In this document: positions 22,341-31,561 of the stretch, piece by piece | Layout: each line of letters starts with the position of its first letter | Position numbering within the stretch: the first letter of the stretch is position 1 | Source of the DNA: Melioribacter sp. | GTDB lineage: Bacteria; Bacteroidota; Ignavibacteria; Ignavibacteriales; Melioribacteraceae | Assembly: GCA_003155655.1 (NCBI GenBank) | Contig: PMDS01000042.1 | Coordinates: forward strand, 1 to 36,149 | Direction of reading: 5' to 3' | DNA length: 36,149 nucleotides | Translations under genes and position numbers: made by a program | Notes under the pieces: generated by a model | Databases searched by the model: none | Told to the model about the DNA's origin: nothing | The model's input: only the letters and a program-made list of their open reading frames with translations

Positions 22341-25300
22341 TTACCCAATTATTTTTTTAACAATTTTATCTATTTCCTTCATCAGTCGGTCAGTTTCAGT
22401 TAAGGCAACAATTATTTTTTGATAATGCTCTATGTCTTCATTTGTAAGAATTCTTCCTTTGCGGTCTTTTAACCATTTTTGTGCCGGTTGGTAACCGCCT
22501 ATATAAAAATTCCAAGCTGTCTCTGATACATTACCAAAATACTGTTGTTTATTTATGTATACTATACTCTTTTCATATAAAAGCTTTTCGACTTCATCCG
22601 AACCTTCAATGGGGTAGGTTGTAATTAATTTATTAAGCTTTGGTGATTCCATTAAATGCAGTAACCGCAACTCTGTACCAAACCCAACAAGTTCTTTAAA
22701 TGTTTTTTTGTCTTTTGGGTACGGCACACGCGGGAAATCTATCTTTAAAAATTCTTTATACTTCTCTCTATAACTTGGCGAGTACAGTACTGCGTAGATA
22801 TAATCAAATATTTCTTCAGGTGTTGTTTTGTCTGTTATCCTTTCTATTTCGCCTACTATTTCATCTTTAAGATTTGATACTTTTGTTCCATCATTTGAAT
22901 AAATATAAAGTGGAAAAACGGTATCAATACTAACACTATCAGAACGTATATAACCATTCGAATGTGGTAATTTTGTTATAAACGAATAAGAAGCTGGAGT
23001 TTCAAAAGGGGAACGATTTACTGTTACAAAACCAATATTATTTCCAGAAAGAAAATGACTCATAATATTTCTTCGTGAGCGTTCTACAAAATCCTCACTA
23101 TAATAAAGGAACCGATTGTCAAATGGTCTATAACTAACTTTCACTATATTTTTTTCTTCAAAAATATGGTTAAGTACATTTGCAGCTTTCCATTTAATAT
23201 TTTCTTTTAATCCAAATTTTACCAGTGCCTCTTGTGGTGTCGAACTTTCTAGAAAATCGTTAATCCGTTTCTTTAGAACTCCTTCTTGAAAATCAATTAC
23301 AAAATCATCACGCGACGTAACAATGCCAACACTACTAACATAAAATAATTCGGGGACAGAAAATCCTTTTAGGTATCCTTCTTTGATTTTATTATCATGA
23401 GAAATCCATTCATATCTTGGCGAGATTGGAATAATCTCATTCCACTTCACTGAATTAATTGAGTTTGTATCAAGAAATTTAAATTTCGATATCCGAGTAC
23501 CATAGCAATCTGCATAATATATTTTCGTATCATTATTTTTTTCAACTTTCTTTTTAATTCCTAAAATTATTGCTACACCCTGTTTAATATCAAAAACATT
23601 TTTATCTTCGTTCCCGTCCGGAGCTTTCTCTTTTTTATTTGCGTTTCCGTGTAAATCTAATATTCTTATTTCATCAAATGTTTGCATTAGGTGATATCGC
23701 ATTCCACGAAAAGTGGGATTATCTAAATATCCATGTGCTGTTATCATTGCAACAATACCCTCACCGGCTTTTTCTATCATACTTTCGGCAAAACGTAAGA
23801 ATTTCACATAATCATCATTAAGCCATTTTGAATTACGTTCTTGTAATTTCCCTCCACTAGGTTCAACTTTATAAACATCATTACCTTTATATGAAGCATT
23901 ACTTGATTCCCCGGAATATGGCGGATTTCCAATTACTACCATAATTGGAGTTTTATTTTTAATTATTGCTGCTTCTTTGGATTCCTCGGCAATGCTTTCA
24001 GCAAAACCAAAAACTGTAAATAGTGTATCTACTGTTTCGCTCTCTTCAAGTGAATTTGTTAGATAAATTCCAAGACGGCGATGAAAATTCCAGAACCCGG
24101 TTTCCTTAAATGCCATACTCAATTTCAAATGAGCTATAGTATAAGGTGCCATCATTAATTCAAATCCGTGCAACCGGGGAAGCAGATCGTGATGAACGTA
24201 TGTAGGCCAGCGTCCTTTTTGACCTTCTTTCAGAAGTCTTTGATAAATAATTCTTATAGCAGCGCTAATAAAGGTTCCGGTTCCAACTGCCGGATCAAGA
24301 ATTTGAACTCTGTGTACACCGTTTGATAATTTGGATGTATCCGCTAATCCATTAACCAAATCGAATTCTTTTTCAAGCAAATAATCAACTGATCGAACGA
24401 TAAACCTAACTACAGGCAAAGGCGTATAAAAAGCGCCAAGTTTTTTTCTTAGTTCGGGATCGTACTCTTTTAAGAAGTCTTCATAAAAATGTATTACCGG
24501 ATCAGGCCCTTCGTGTGTTTCGCCCCATAAATCATCTTTAAAATATTGTTTCATTAGCTCAGGTACATCTGCATGAGAAAAAACTGCACACAATTCGTTT
24601 ACAATATATTCAAGCCGTTTGTCAAAATCGGGTCCAACAATATGATTGAAAAAATGTCTAAGAAGAGGATTTGATTTTGGTACAAGTTCACTTGCTTCAC
24701 GGCGAGTAAAATTTTCCGGCGTTTCATCATGGTAACGTGCTACAAAAAGACCATAGACTAGAGTTTGCGCATACATATCTGCGAATGATTCTAATGAAAG
24801 ATCATGCACAAGCTGCTTTTTAATAGCAGCATAAATATGCATGATTTCTGTATTCTTTTCGGATTCAACAGAAATAAACTGTCTAATATTATCTCTAATT
24901 CTTTGCGCTTTACCGCCCATTATTTTTGCTAGGTGCAATGCTGAACGTATAGGCTCTTTATGTGATTGTGCAAAATCAACTAATGATTTTGAAAGGTGGC
25001 TGAAGTTAGCCGGTTGAGGATCAATCGTTTTTCTTTTTAAATCACAGTCGGCGATTTTAATCGGTTCTTCATACTTAATACCATTGCGGTAAAAACGGAA
25101 CTCGATATAATCAGTCAAAATCAAATTAGCGTAGCCGTAATATCTTGCCATCTGTTCGGACTTCTCGATTTTATCTAAATCCGTTCCTATAGTTTTTGTT
25201 TCAATATACAAAATAGGGATGTTGTGTTTGTGAATAACAAAATCCGGTCTATTACCTTCTTTACCTCGCGGGTCGTTATCAATACGCTTTACTTTGATTG

Positions 25301-25418
25301 TTTCAAAAATACCATTCAACAAAATTTCAAAATCAGTTCTGTACCCCATCTCGCTTGTTTCTTCAAAAGAAAATTTCTTTGAAATGGAATGGATATAGGT
25401 TTCGAAAATATTTTTCAT
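22341..25418 (-). CDS. Single-chain restriction-modification enzyme (type IIG/ISP-like, N6-adenine methylase)
   Basis: From ATG 25418 it has 1025 residues combining nuclease and methyltransferase. An N-terminal PD-(D/E)XK nuclease shows PD (Asp59) and IETK (Glu73, Lys75). A gamma-class N6-adenine methylase follows, with SAM motif DPAVGTGTF (375-383) and catalytic NPPY (498-501). The C-terminal third, with YRPFDNRFLYY, resembles the specificity domain of type ISP enzymes, but no helicase is present, so type IIG is the better fit. It would methylate and cut invading DNA without a partner subunit. A longer in-frame version to 25535 would run into a repeat and has no ribosome site; MKNIF at 25418 looks like the natural start. 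No antirestriction or specificity gene is adjacent. Confidence 0.83.
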   Translation of the reverse strand: MKNIFETYIHSISKKFSFEETSEMGYRTDFEILLNGIFETIKVKRIDNDPRGKEGNRPDFVIHKHNIPILYIETKTIGTDLDKIEKSEQMARYYGYANLILTDYIEFRFYRNGIKYEEPIKIADCDLKRKTIDPQPANFSHLSKSLVDFAQSHKEPIRSALHLAKIMGGKAQRIRDNIRQFISVESEKNTEIMHIYAAIKKQLVHDLSLESFADMYAQTLVYGLFVARYHDETPENFTRREASELVPKSNPLLRHFFNHIVGPDFDKRLEYIVNELCAVFSHADVPELMKQYFKDDLWGETHEGPDPVIHFYEDFLKEYDPELRKKLGAFYTPLPVVRFIVRSVDYLLEKEFDLVNGLADTSKLSNGVHRVQILDPAVGTGTFISAAIRIIYQRLLKEGQKGRWPTYVHHDLLPRLHGFELMMAPYTIAHLKLSMAFKETGFWNFHRRLGIYLTNSLEESETVDTLFTVFGFAESIAEESKEAAIIKNKTPIMVVIGNPPYSGESSNASYKGNDVYKVEPSGGKLQERNSKWLNDDYVKFLRFAESMIEKAGEGIVAMITAHGYLDNPTFRGMRYHLMQTFDEIRILDLHGNANKKEKAPDGNEDKNVFDIKQGVAIILGIKKKVEKNNDTKIYYADCYGTRISKFKFLDTNSINSVKWNEIIPISPRYEWISHDNKIKEGYLKGFSVPELFYVSSVGIVTSRDDFVIDFQEGVLKKRINDFLESSTPQEALVKFGLKENIKWKAANVLNHIFEEKNIVKVSYRPFDNRFLYYSEDFVERSRRNIMSHFLSGNNIGFVTVNRSPFETPASYSFITKLPHSNGYIRSDSVSIDTVFPLYIYSNDGTKVSNLKDEIVGEIERITDKTTPEEIFDYIYAVLYSPSYREKYKEFLKIDFPRVPYPKDKKTFKELVGFGTELRLLHLMESPKLNKLITTYPIEGSDEVEKLLYEKSIVYINKQQYFGNVSETAWNFYIGGYQPAQKWLKDRKGRILTNEDIEHYQKIIVALTETDRLMKEIDKIVKKIIG

Positions 25419-25527
25419 TTTAGGTGTTAGATCTTTGTAAACGGAAGAGTTTCTGCTTAAACATAAATAGCGCCCATTTTCTAAATTCAATTTAATATAA
25501 ATTATTGCTACAAAAAACATTGGTCTT

Positions 25528-25613
25528 AACCTCACCCTTTGTCCCTCTCCTTTTAAAGGAGAGGGAATTTTAAGACCCTTCTCCTTGCCAAGGAGAAGGG
25601 TAGGGATGAGGTT
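25528..25613 (-). repeat. AACCTCA...TGAGGTT palindromic repeat, copy 3 (inverted)
   Basis: It begins AACCTCACCCTTTGT and ends GGGATGAGGTT, with two near-perfect hairpins (CCCTCTCC/GGAGAGGG and CCCTTCTCC/GGAGAAGGG). Its reverse complement aligns with copies 1 and 2, so copies 2 and 3 form an inverted pair around the restriction-modification gene. Confidence 0.85.
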
Positions 25614-25686
25614 AATAAACTGAATCCTTTCTCTTACTTCCGCATCAAACTCGATATAAAAAAATCAAAACAACAGGAAATATTTT

Positions 25687-26058
25687 ATGGTAGAGCATTT
25701 AACAAAGCAGACATTTCTTGAGAAGATTTTTAATTTCGAAAAAAATACTGAATGGAAATATGAAGGCACTTTAACTGCTGTAATTGATTTTTGGGCGGAA
25801 TGGTGCGGTCCTTGCCGTACGGTTGGACCAATTATAGATGAACTTTCTGAAGAATATAAAGGGAAAGTAAATTTCTTTAAGATTGATACCGAAGCAGAAC
25901 AGGAATTATCCGCAGCTTTTGGCATTAGGAGTATTCCATCATTACTTTTCGTTCCTGTTAACGGACAACCAAAAATGGCAACCGGAGCTTATCCAAAAGA
26001 AGATCTTAAAAATATTATTGCACAAGAATTAAATGTGACCGGTGCAGTAATATTGTAA
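25687..26058 (+). CDS. Thioredoxin
   Basis: Encodes 123 residues of the thioredoxin fold with the redox-active WCGPC (Cys40, Cys43) in FWAEWCGPCRTVGP and the cis-proline in IRSIPSLLF. There is no signal peptide, so it acts in the cytoplasm as a disulfide reductant fed by thioredoxin reductase. The N terminus is about 15 residues longer than E. coli TrxA (KIFNFEKNTEWKYEG). The ATG at 25687 has an AGGAA upstream. The preceding repeat copy 3 and restriction gene are divergent from it. Confidence 0.9.
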   Translation: MVEHLTKQTFLEKIFNFEKNTEWKYEGTLTAVIDFWAEWCGPCRTVGPIIDELSEEYKGKVNFFKIDTEAEQELSAAFGIRSIPSLLFVPVNGQPKMATGAYPKEDLKNIIAQELNVTGAVIL

Positions 26059-26080
26059 AAAAGTATTCATTCTCCTTTTT

Positions 26081-26116
26081 ATAAAGCCGGCTTACTTGTC
26101 CACGAGCCAGCTTTAT
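26081..26116 (+). terminator. Hairpin after the thioredoxin gene, possible terminator
   Basis: ATAAAGCCGGCT (26081-26092) pairs with AGCCAGCTTTAT (26105-26116) over 12 positions with one mismatch and a 12-base loop, 23 bases after the stop codon. No T-run follows, so intrinsic termination is uncertain. The rest of the gap to 26342 shows nothing clear. Confidence 0.4.
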
Positions 26117-26341
26117 TAACTTCTAACAGCCCAATTGCTCATTTCACCGGACAAAAATGAATAAATATCATGTTTTTCTACGAAAAGGACATCATTTTTG
26201 TAAGAAATGCCAAGCCCTCATTGAAGTGTATCAAATTGTTGATTGATGTCAATATGGCCAACATAAAATGTTAATTTTAGTTATTATTGGCGTGCAAAAA
26301 TTGGGACAGACTACAATTTTCAACATTCAAAGGGAAGTATT

Positions 26342-27496
26342 GTGAAAAAAATTGCAGTGATATTTGGAACAAGACCGGACACTATCAAGCTGGCGCCGGT
26401 AATAATAGAACTTAAAAAACTCAAAAAGCAATTTCAGGTAATTACAATTGCAACTGCACAGCACCGGCAAATGTTGGACCAGGTACTTAATGTATTTAAT
26501 ATAAGACCAAATTATGATCTTGATATTATGCAGCCAAATCAATCTCTGGCAATGCTTACCAAAAATACTGTTGAAGCGCTTGATTTAATTTTAGAGAAAG
26601 AGAAACCGGATATGGTTCTTGTTCAGGGTGATACAACTACTACATTTGTAGGAAGCCTTGCAGCATTTTACAGACAAATTCCCGTGGGGCATGTTGAAGC
26701 TGGTTTGCGTACTAATGATAAATTAAATCCGTTCCCGGAGGAAATTAACAGGAGATTGACAAGTACTATAGCAGAGCTGCATTTTGCGCCAACTGAGACT
26801 GCGAAGAACGCCCTAAAAAAAGAAAATATTTCAGGCAAAAATATATTTGTAACCGGAAACACTGTAATTGACGCATTGGAAATTGCTGTTAAAAAAGATT
26901 ATTCATTTAGTGTTACTGCTCTTGAAGAAATTCTATCTCAGAAAAAGAAAATTGTACTTCTAACCATGCACCGCCGCGAAAACTGGGGAGAACCAATGCG
27001 GGGCGCTTGTAAAGCCGTAAAAAAATTAGCTCAGCTTTACCCTAATATAAATTTTGTTTTTCCTGTCCATCTCAATCCGGTTGTAAAAGACTTAGTTCAT
27101 GAAAACCTGGAAAATTTAACTAATGTTTTTCTAATTGCGCCCCTAGATTACTCAGATTTTGTTAACTTGATGTCAAAATCGTACTTAATAATTACGGATT
27201 CCGGCGGAGTGCAGGAAGAAGGACCGCACTTTGGAATTCCAATACTTGTTTTAAGGACGGTTACTGAACGGCCTGAAGCTGTGAAGTATGGAACTGTTAA
27301 GCTTGTTGGACTTGATGAGAATAAGATATTTTCAATAGCTAAAAAATTATTGAGTAATAAAAGAGATTATAAAAAAATGGCGTCAGCGGTAAATCCGTAT
27401 GGCGATGGTTTAGCTGCGGTAAGAACAGTACAAATCATTCAAAATTATTTTGGTTTTTCAAAGCAGAAGATAAAAGAGTTTGTGCCGCATAAATAA
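26342..27496 (+). CDS. wecB: UDP-N-acetylglucosamine 2-epimerase (non-hydrolysing)
   Basis: A 384-residue GT-B-fold enzyme that interconverts UDP-GlcNAc and UDP-ManNAc in the cytoplasm. Motifs in order: FGTRPDTIKLAPVI (usually GTRPE, here Asp), VQGDTTTTF, VGHVEAGLRT, EEINRRL, HRRENWG and DSGGVQEEGP, all characteristic of the family. The start is GTG at 26342, preceded by AAAGGGAAG. It leads a three-gene set with 24 and 18 bases between genes, so its product is probably used by the polysaccharide synthase encoded at 31562 or by an enzyme elsewhere making ManNAc-derived sugars. Confidence 0.92.
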   Translation: MKKIAVIFGTRPDTIKLAPVIIELKKLKKQFQVITIATAQHRQMLDQVLNVFNIRPNYDLDIMQPNQSLAMLTKNTVEALDLILEKEKPDMVLVQGDTTTTFVGSLAAFYRQIPVGHVEAGLRTNDKLNPFPEEINRRLTSTIAELHFAPTETAKNALKKENISGKNIFVTGNTVIDALEIAVKKDYSFSVTALEEILSQKKKIVLLTMHRRENWGEPMRGACKAVKKLAQLYPNINFVFPVHLNPVVKDLVHENLENLTNVFLIAPLDYSDFVNLMSKSYLIITDSGGVQEEGPHFGIPILVLRTVTERPEAVKYGTVKLVGLDENKIFSIAKKLLSNKRDYKKMASAVNPYGDGLAAVRTVQIIQNYFGFSKQKIKEFVPHK

Positions 27497-27520
27497 AAAA
27501 AGAGAGAAACGCGTATCAGT

Positions 27521-30500
27521 ATGAAAAAATTAATATGGAGTAATTTTAAACCCGGGTTTTCCAAATTTAGGGTGAACGGAATTACAAAATTTGGAATTAT
27601 GGCAAAACTCTTATTCTATTCTACCATTTTATTCTTTTTCATTCCGCGCGAAACGGTGTTTTCCTTTCAGCAGGACACAAAAAATATTTTGATTCTTGTA
27701 GAAGGGAATACGGATTCTAAAAGCATTCCTGTGGCTACCGGCAGGCAGCTTTCAGCTCTATTAGGGCATTTCCAGACAAAGAATGTTATCAAAGGCGTTA
27801 ATCAATATGTACCCGGGGAGATTTCTAAATATGATTTCACATTTTATATCGGGGATAAAGCTAAAAACTTAACGCCGGAAAAATTTCTTAATGACGTTCT
27901 CACACTTAACAAACAAATTATCTGGCTGGGAACTGGAATGATAGAATTTTCCAAAGCCCACGATCTTAAAAAGGCTTTTGGTTTTAATGTAAACTATATT
28001 GATTCAATTCCGGGATTTGATATTGTTAAATACGGCAGCAAAGTTTTTACAAAAGGTGATAAGCCAACAAACATCATTGAGATTACCGATAGAAAACAAT
28101 TGCAGGTGCTTGCAACAGCATATTCAACTGCAAGGAAAAAAGAAGTTCCTTATATAGTGAAGTCAAAAAATTTATTATACTTTGCCGACTCACCATTTTC
28201 TTACGCAGATGAAACAGACCGTTATCTTCTATTCGCCGATATGCTTCATGATATTTTGGGCGAGCAGCATGAAGAATCACATTCTGCAATTATTCGTATT
28301 GAAGATATAAGTCCTATGGATAACCCTGATAAGCTGCGTGATATAGCAGACTTGCTTTCAAAACGTGAAATACCTTTTTTGGTTTCAGTTATTCCCTTTT
28401 ACGTCAATCCAGGAACAGGCGTTCACTTAAGCATGTCTGATAAACCTGATTTGGTAGATGCGCTAAAATACATGGTAAAAAACGGCGGGTCGCTTGTAAT
28501 GCATGGAAGCACCCACCAGTACAAAGGAGTTACAGCAGCAGATTTTGAATTTTGGGACGCGATGACCAACAAACCAATCAAGGATGAAAACGAGGCGATG
28601 TACACAAGAAAGATTGAAGCTGGAATTCAGGAATTAATGAAAAACGGTTTATACCCAATTGCCTGGGAAACCCCTCACTATACTGCATCAATTCTATTTT
28701 ATAAAACTATTTCAAAATATTTCAGCACAGCAGTTGAGCCAAGACTTGCTGTAGAAGATTTTGACCAGAGCCAATATTTCCCTTACGTTATAAACAAGGA
28801 TTTATACGGTCAGAAAATAATTCCTGAAAATCTGGGCTACGTTCCTTATGATCCCGACGATAAAAATGTAAGCTGGGATGCAGTAAAGAGAATAATTAAA
28901 GGAGCAAAATATAATCTGCAGGTACGAGACGGATTTGCTTCCTGTTTCTTTCATGAATTTAACGACCTTGATTTGCTTGAGGCAATAGTTGACGGTGTTA
29001 CTGCTCTTGGCTATAAATATATTGATCTGAGCGACCAGGTTAATTGGGTTAAGACAAAAGACAGGGTCATCCTCACGGGAAGCCAGGATTATAAGTTAAA
29101 ACTAGACGGTCAATATCTTGTTGAAGCGTATTATGATTCAACGGGCGAGATTAAACAAAAGAACTATTCAGATCAAAGGATAACAGGCGATGTTGAAAAA
29201 TCAATTACACTTGCTACCGGCGAGTTATACCGTGCGGAACCGGTTGAATACCGCGAAAAGAAACTTACTTTTTGGGAAAAATTTCTAAATAAAGTTGATA
29301 AAGTTTATCATGGTCTTTTCGTAAATGATAATAATTGGAATGAAGCCCGCATTGCAATTTTATGGAATCATTTTGCAAAAGGCTCTGCTTTTAACGATCA
29401 GGCTTCTTTTGCTTCAGTTTTTAAAAGCGTAAATATTAATGTTGATACAATTTTTGTCGGGGAAAAAATTAATCTGCAAAAATATAACCTTTTAATTGTG
29501 CCTTATGCCTTTGTGGATTCACTTAAAGATAATGATTATGAAACAATATCAAATTTTGTTTACAACGGCGGCAATATTATTACAGATAATAAAAACAGTC
29601 TTGCTGATGGATTTAACATTAAGTTTGCAAATAATACAATAAGGATTGGAAGAGTACGTGATAAATTTTTCCCCGAGGAAGCTATTAAGTGGAAATATTC
29701 AGAACTTGTTCATAAAATTGAAGTTGAAGATAAAGATGAAGTATTATGCTATGATGAAATTTCAAAAATGCCAATGGTTATTGGAAGGCAGGTTGGAAAA
29801 GGTAAATTAATATTTTTTAATTCACGATTCGATCCATATTCACAGCAGGGGTATAGTCTTTATCCATATCTTTTGGAATATGTGAAAAGCTATTTTAATT
29901 TGCGCCCGGTTGTACGTCATGATAATCTTGACATTTACTTTGAACCGGGATATAGAGGAACATTCAGCATAGAGAATCTAATCAAGCAATGGGTAAATGA
30001 GGGTGTCCGGATTATACATGTTTCAGGCTGGGTGGAATATGAAAAGAAAACTTATGATTATAAACGTCTAATAAATTTAGCACATTCCAACGGCATGCTT
30101 GTTTATGCATGGCTTGAACCCCCGCAGGTAAGCAAAAAATTTTGGGATGATCATCCTGAATGGAGAGAGAAGAATTATAAGAATGAAGACAAACGTCCTT
30201 CGTGGAGATACCCGGTAGCTTTAACAGACCCCAAATGTGTGGCTGCTGTAAATGATATATTTAAAAATTTTCTGGAAAATTATGACTGGGATGGCGTAAA
30301 CTTTGCAGAACTATATTTTGAAGCAGGTAAGGGTTTAAACGAGCCGGATCTTTTTACGCCAATGCATCCTTCGGCTAAAAGTGAGGTACTGAAAAAATAC
30401 GGAATTGATTTAGGTAAGATATTTGATCCCTCGTCAAATTTTTACTGGAAGAGTAATCCTTATGTTGAAAAAAGCATTACCGAATACAGGGTTAATAAAC

Positions 30501-31543
30501 TTAACGAGCTTTATGAAATTTTCTTACCAACTATTAAACAAATAGCCGATAAAAAAAGCGGCTTTGAAGTTATTGTTACTGCGATGGATAGTTTTGGCTC
30601 ACCTGAATTGCGCGCTAACATTGCAGTTGATATGAAAAACATAATTGCCCTTCAGAAAAAATACGGCTTCACTCTTCAAGTACAGGATGCTGAAAATCTT
30701 TGGTCTACGGACCCAATGCGCTATATTGACATAGGCAATCGGTACAAAAAATTATTGGGAGATGATTCGAAATTACTGCTTGATTTGAATATTCTGAATT
30801 TCAGAAAAGAGAACGAAATAATTCCTTTCCCAACATTGATTCAGACAGGAACCGAAAGTTTTGAATTAATTAAATCCGCCGCAATAGGCGCACCGCGGTT
30901 TACAATTTATTGTGAATCAAGTGTAAACCCACAGGATATGCCGTTTTTCCCTTATGCTTCATCAGTAAATGTAAAATATAACTATACTGAACATGGTTAT
31001 AATTTTGAATCTCCTTATTCATTCACTGTAAAACTTCCTCCTAAATTTAAAGCAGTAAATGTTGACGGATCACCAATTTCGCCATACAGGGATAATCTCT
31101 TTACAATTCCGGCTGGAACACATGAAGTTGCTTTTGTTGATGAATCGATGACGTCTTTTTCAACGCACGAACTTCAAGCAAAAATTCTTGCGTTCACGGG
31201 AAATCTAACAGAAGTCACTTATGGATTGCAGGATGTTAAATTTTCGTATGAATCCCAAATAAGAACATTAATTTCGTTAAACCGCGAACCAACTTATGTA
31301 AAAGTTGATGGCGAGGAATATAAATTTATTGTAATGAAGGGGAATGACTGTTTTAGCTTTTTCCTGCCCCTCGGGAAACATTCTGTTGAGCTAACTGCAG
31401 GAGACTCTTTTTCTTATGGAATCAATTTAACTTCACTTTGGTCTTCCACAGGTATAGCAATTTTTGGAGCGCTTGCAGTTGTTATGCTCTCGTTGATGTT
31501 TATTCTGCTTAAAATTATTAGAAGAAAGTATTCTACAACTTAA
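27521..31543 (+). CDS. Membrane-anchored multidomain polysaccharide deacetylase/hydrolase-like protein
   Basis: A 1340-residue extracytoplasmic protein. After an N-terminal hydrophobic segment (about 28-47; M27 at 27599 is an alternative start giving a cleaner signal) comes a DUF2334/polysaccharide-deacetylase-like domain, about 250-490, with candidate metal residues Asp262 (RIEDIS), His328 and His332 (HGSTH), plus ETPHY and FFHEF (His478). A class-I amidotransferase-like domain follows (about 610-780, RIAILWN to LIFFNSRF), then a TIM-barrel glycoside-hydrolase-like domain (about 800-1150; WLEPPQVS, DWDGVNFAELYFE), a beta-rich segment and a C-terminal membrane helix with a basic tail. Deacetylase plus hydrolase recalls PgaB of PNAG systems. 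Flanked by the epimerase and GT2 synthase, it probably modifies or trims the nascent polymer in the periplasm. Confidence 0.75.
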   Translation: MKKLIWSNFKPGFSKFRVNGITKFGIMAKLLFYSTILFFFIPRETVFSFQQDTKNILILVEGNTDSKSIPVATGRQLSALLGHFQTKNVIKGVNQYVPGEISKYDFTFYIGDKAKNLTPEKFLNDVLTLNKQIIWLGTGMIEFSKAHDLKKAFGFNVNYIDSIPGFDIVKYGSKVFTKGDKPTNIIEITDRKQLQVLATAYSTARKKEVPYIVKSKNLLYFADSPFSYADETDRYLLFADMLHDILGEQHEESHSAIIRIEDISPMDNPDKLRDIADLLSKREIPFLVSVIPFYVNPGTGVHLSMSDKPDLVDALKYMVKNGGSLVMHGSTHQYKGVTAADFEFWDAMTNKPIKDENEAMYTRKIEAGIQELMKNGLYPIAWETPHYTASILFYKTISKYFSTAVEPRLAVEDFDQSQYFPYVINKDLYGQKIIPENLGYVPYDPDDKNVSWDAVKRIIKGAKYNLQVRDGFASCFFHEFNDLDLLEAIVDGVTALGYKYIDLSDQVNWVKTKDRVILTGSQDYKLKLDGQYLVEAYYDSTGEIKQKNYSDQRITGDVEKSITLATGELYRAEPVEYREKKLTFWEKFLNKVDKVYHGLFVNDNNWNEARIAILWNHFAKGSAFNDQASFASVFKSVNINVDTIFVGEKINLQKYNLLIVPYAFVDSLKDNDYETISNFVYNGGNIITDNKNSLADGFNIKFANNTIRIGRVRDKFFPEEAIKWKYSELVHKIEVEDKDEVLCYDEISKMPMVIGRQVGKGKLIFFNSRFDPYSQQGYSLYPYLLEYVKSYFNLRPVVRHDNLDIYFEPGYRGTFSIENLIKQWVNEGVRIIHVSGWVEYEKKTYDYKRLINLAHSNGMLVYAWLEPPQVSKKFWDDHPEWREKNYKNEDKRPSWRYPVALTDPKCVAAVNDIFKNFLENYDWDGVNFAELYFEAGKGLNEPDLFTPMHPSAKSEVLKKYGIDLGKIFDPSSNFYWKSNPYVEKSITEYRVNKLNELYEIFLPTIKQIADKKSGFEVIVTAMDSFGSPELRANIAVDMKNIIALQKKYGFTLQVQDAENLWSTDPMRYIDIGNRYKKLLGDDSKLLLDLNILNFRKENEIIPFPTLIQTGTESFELIKSAAIGAPRFTIYCESSVNPQDMPFFPYASSVNVKYNYTEHGYNFESPYSFTVKLPPKFKAVNVDGSPISPYRDNLFTIPAGTHEVAFVDESMTSFSTHELQAKILAFTGNLTEVTYGLQDVKFSYESQIRTLISLNREPTYVKVDGEEYKFIVMKGNDCFSFFLPLGKHSVELTAGDSFSYGINLTSLWSSTGIAIFGALAVVMLSLMFILLKIIRRKYSTT

Positions 31544-31561
31544 ATAAATCACGGTAAATAA

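Noticed and set aside
22341-25418. BREX PglX methylase or a type I HsdM
   Set aside because: An N-terminal PD-(D/E)XK nuclease is fused to the methylase, and no BREX or Hsd partner genes are adjacent.
21702-25613. CRISPR array, considered because of the repeated hairpin-rich segments
   Set aside because: Only three copies, separated by genes, in mixed orientation and without regular spacers.
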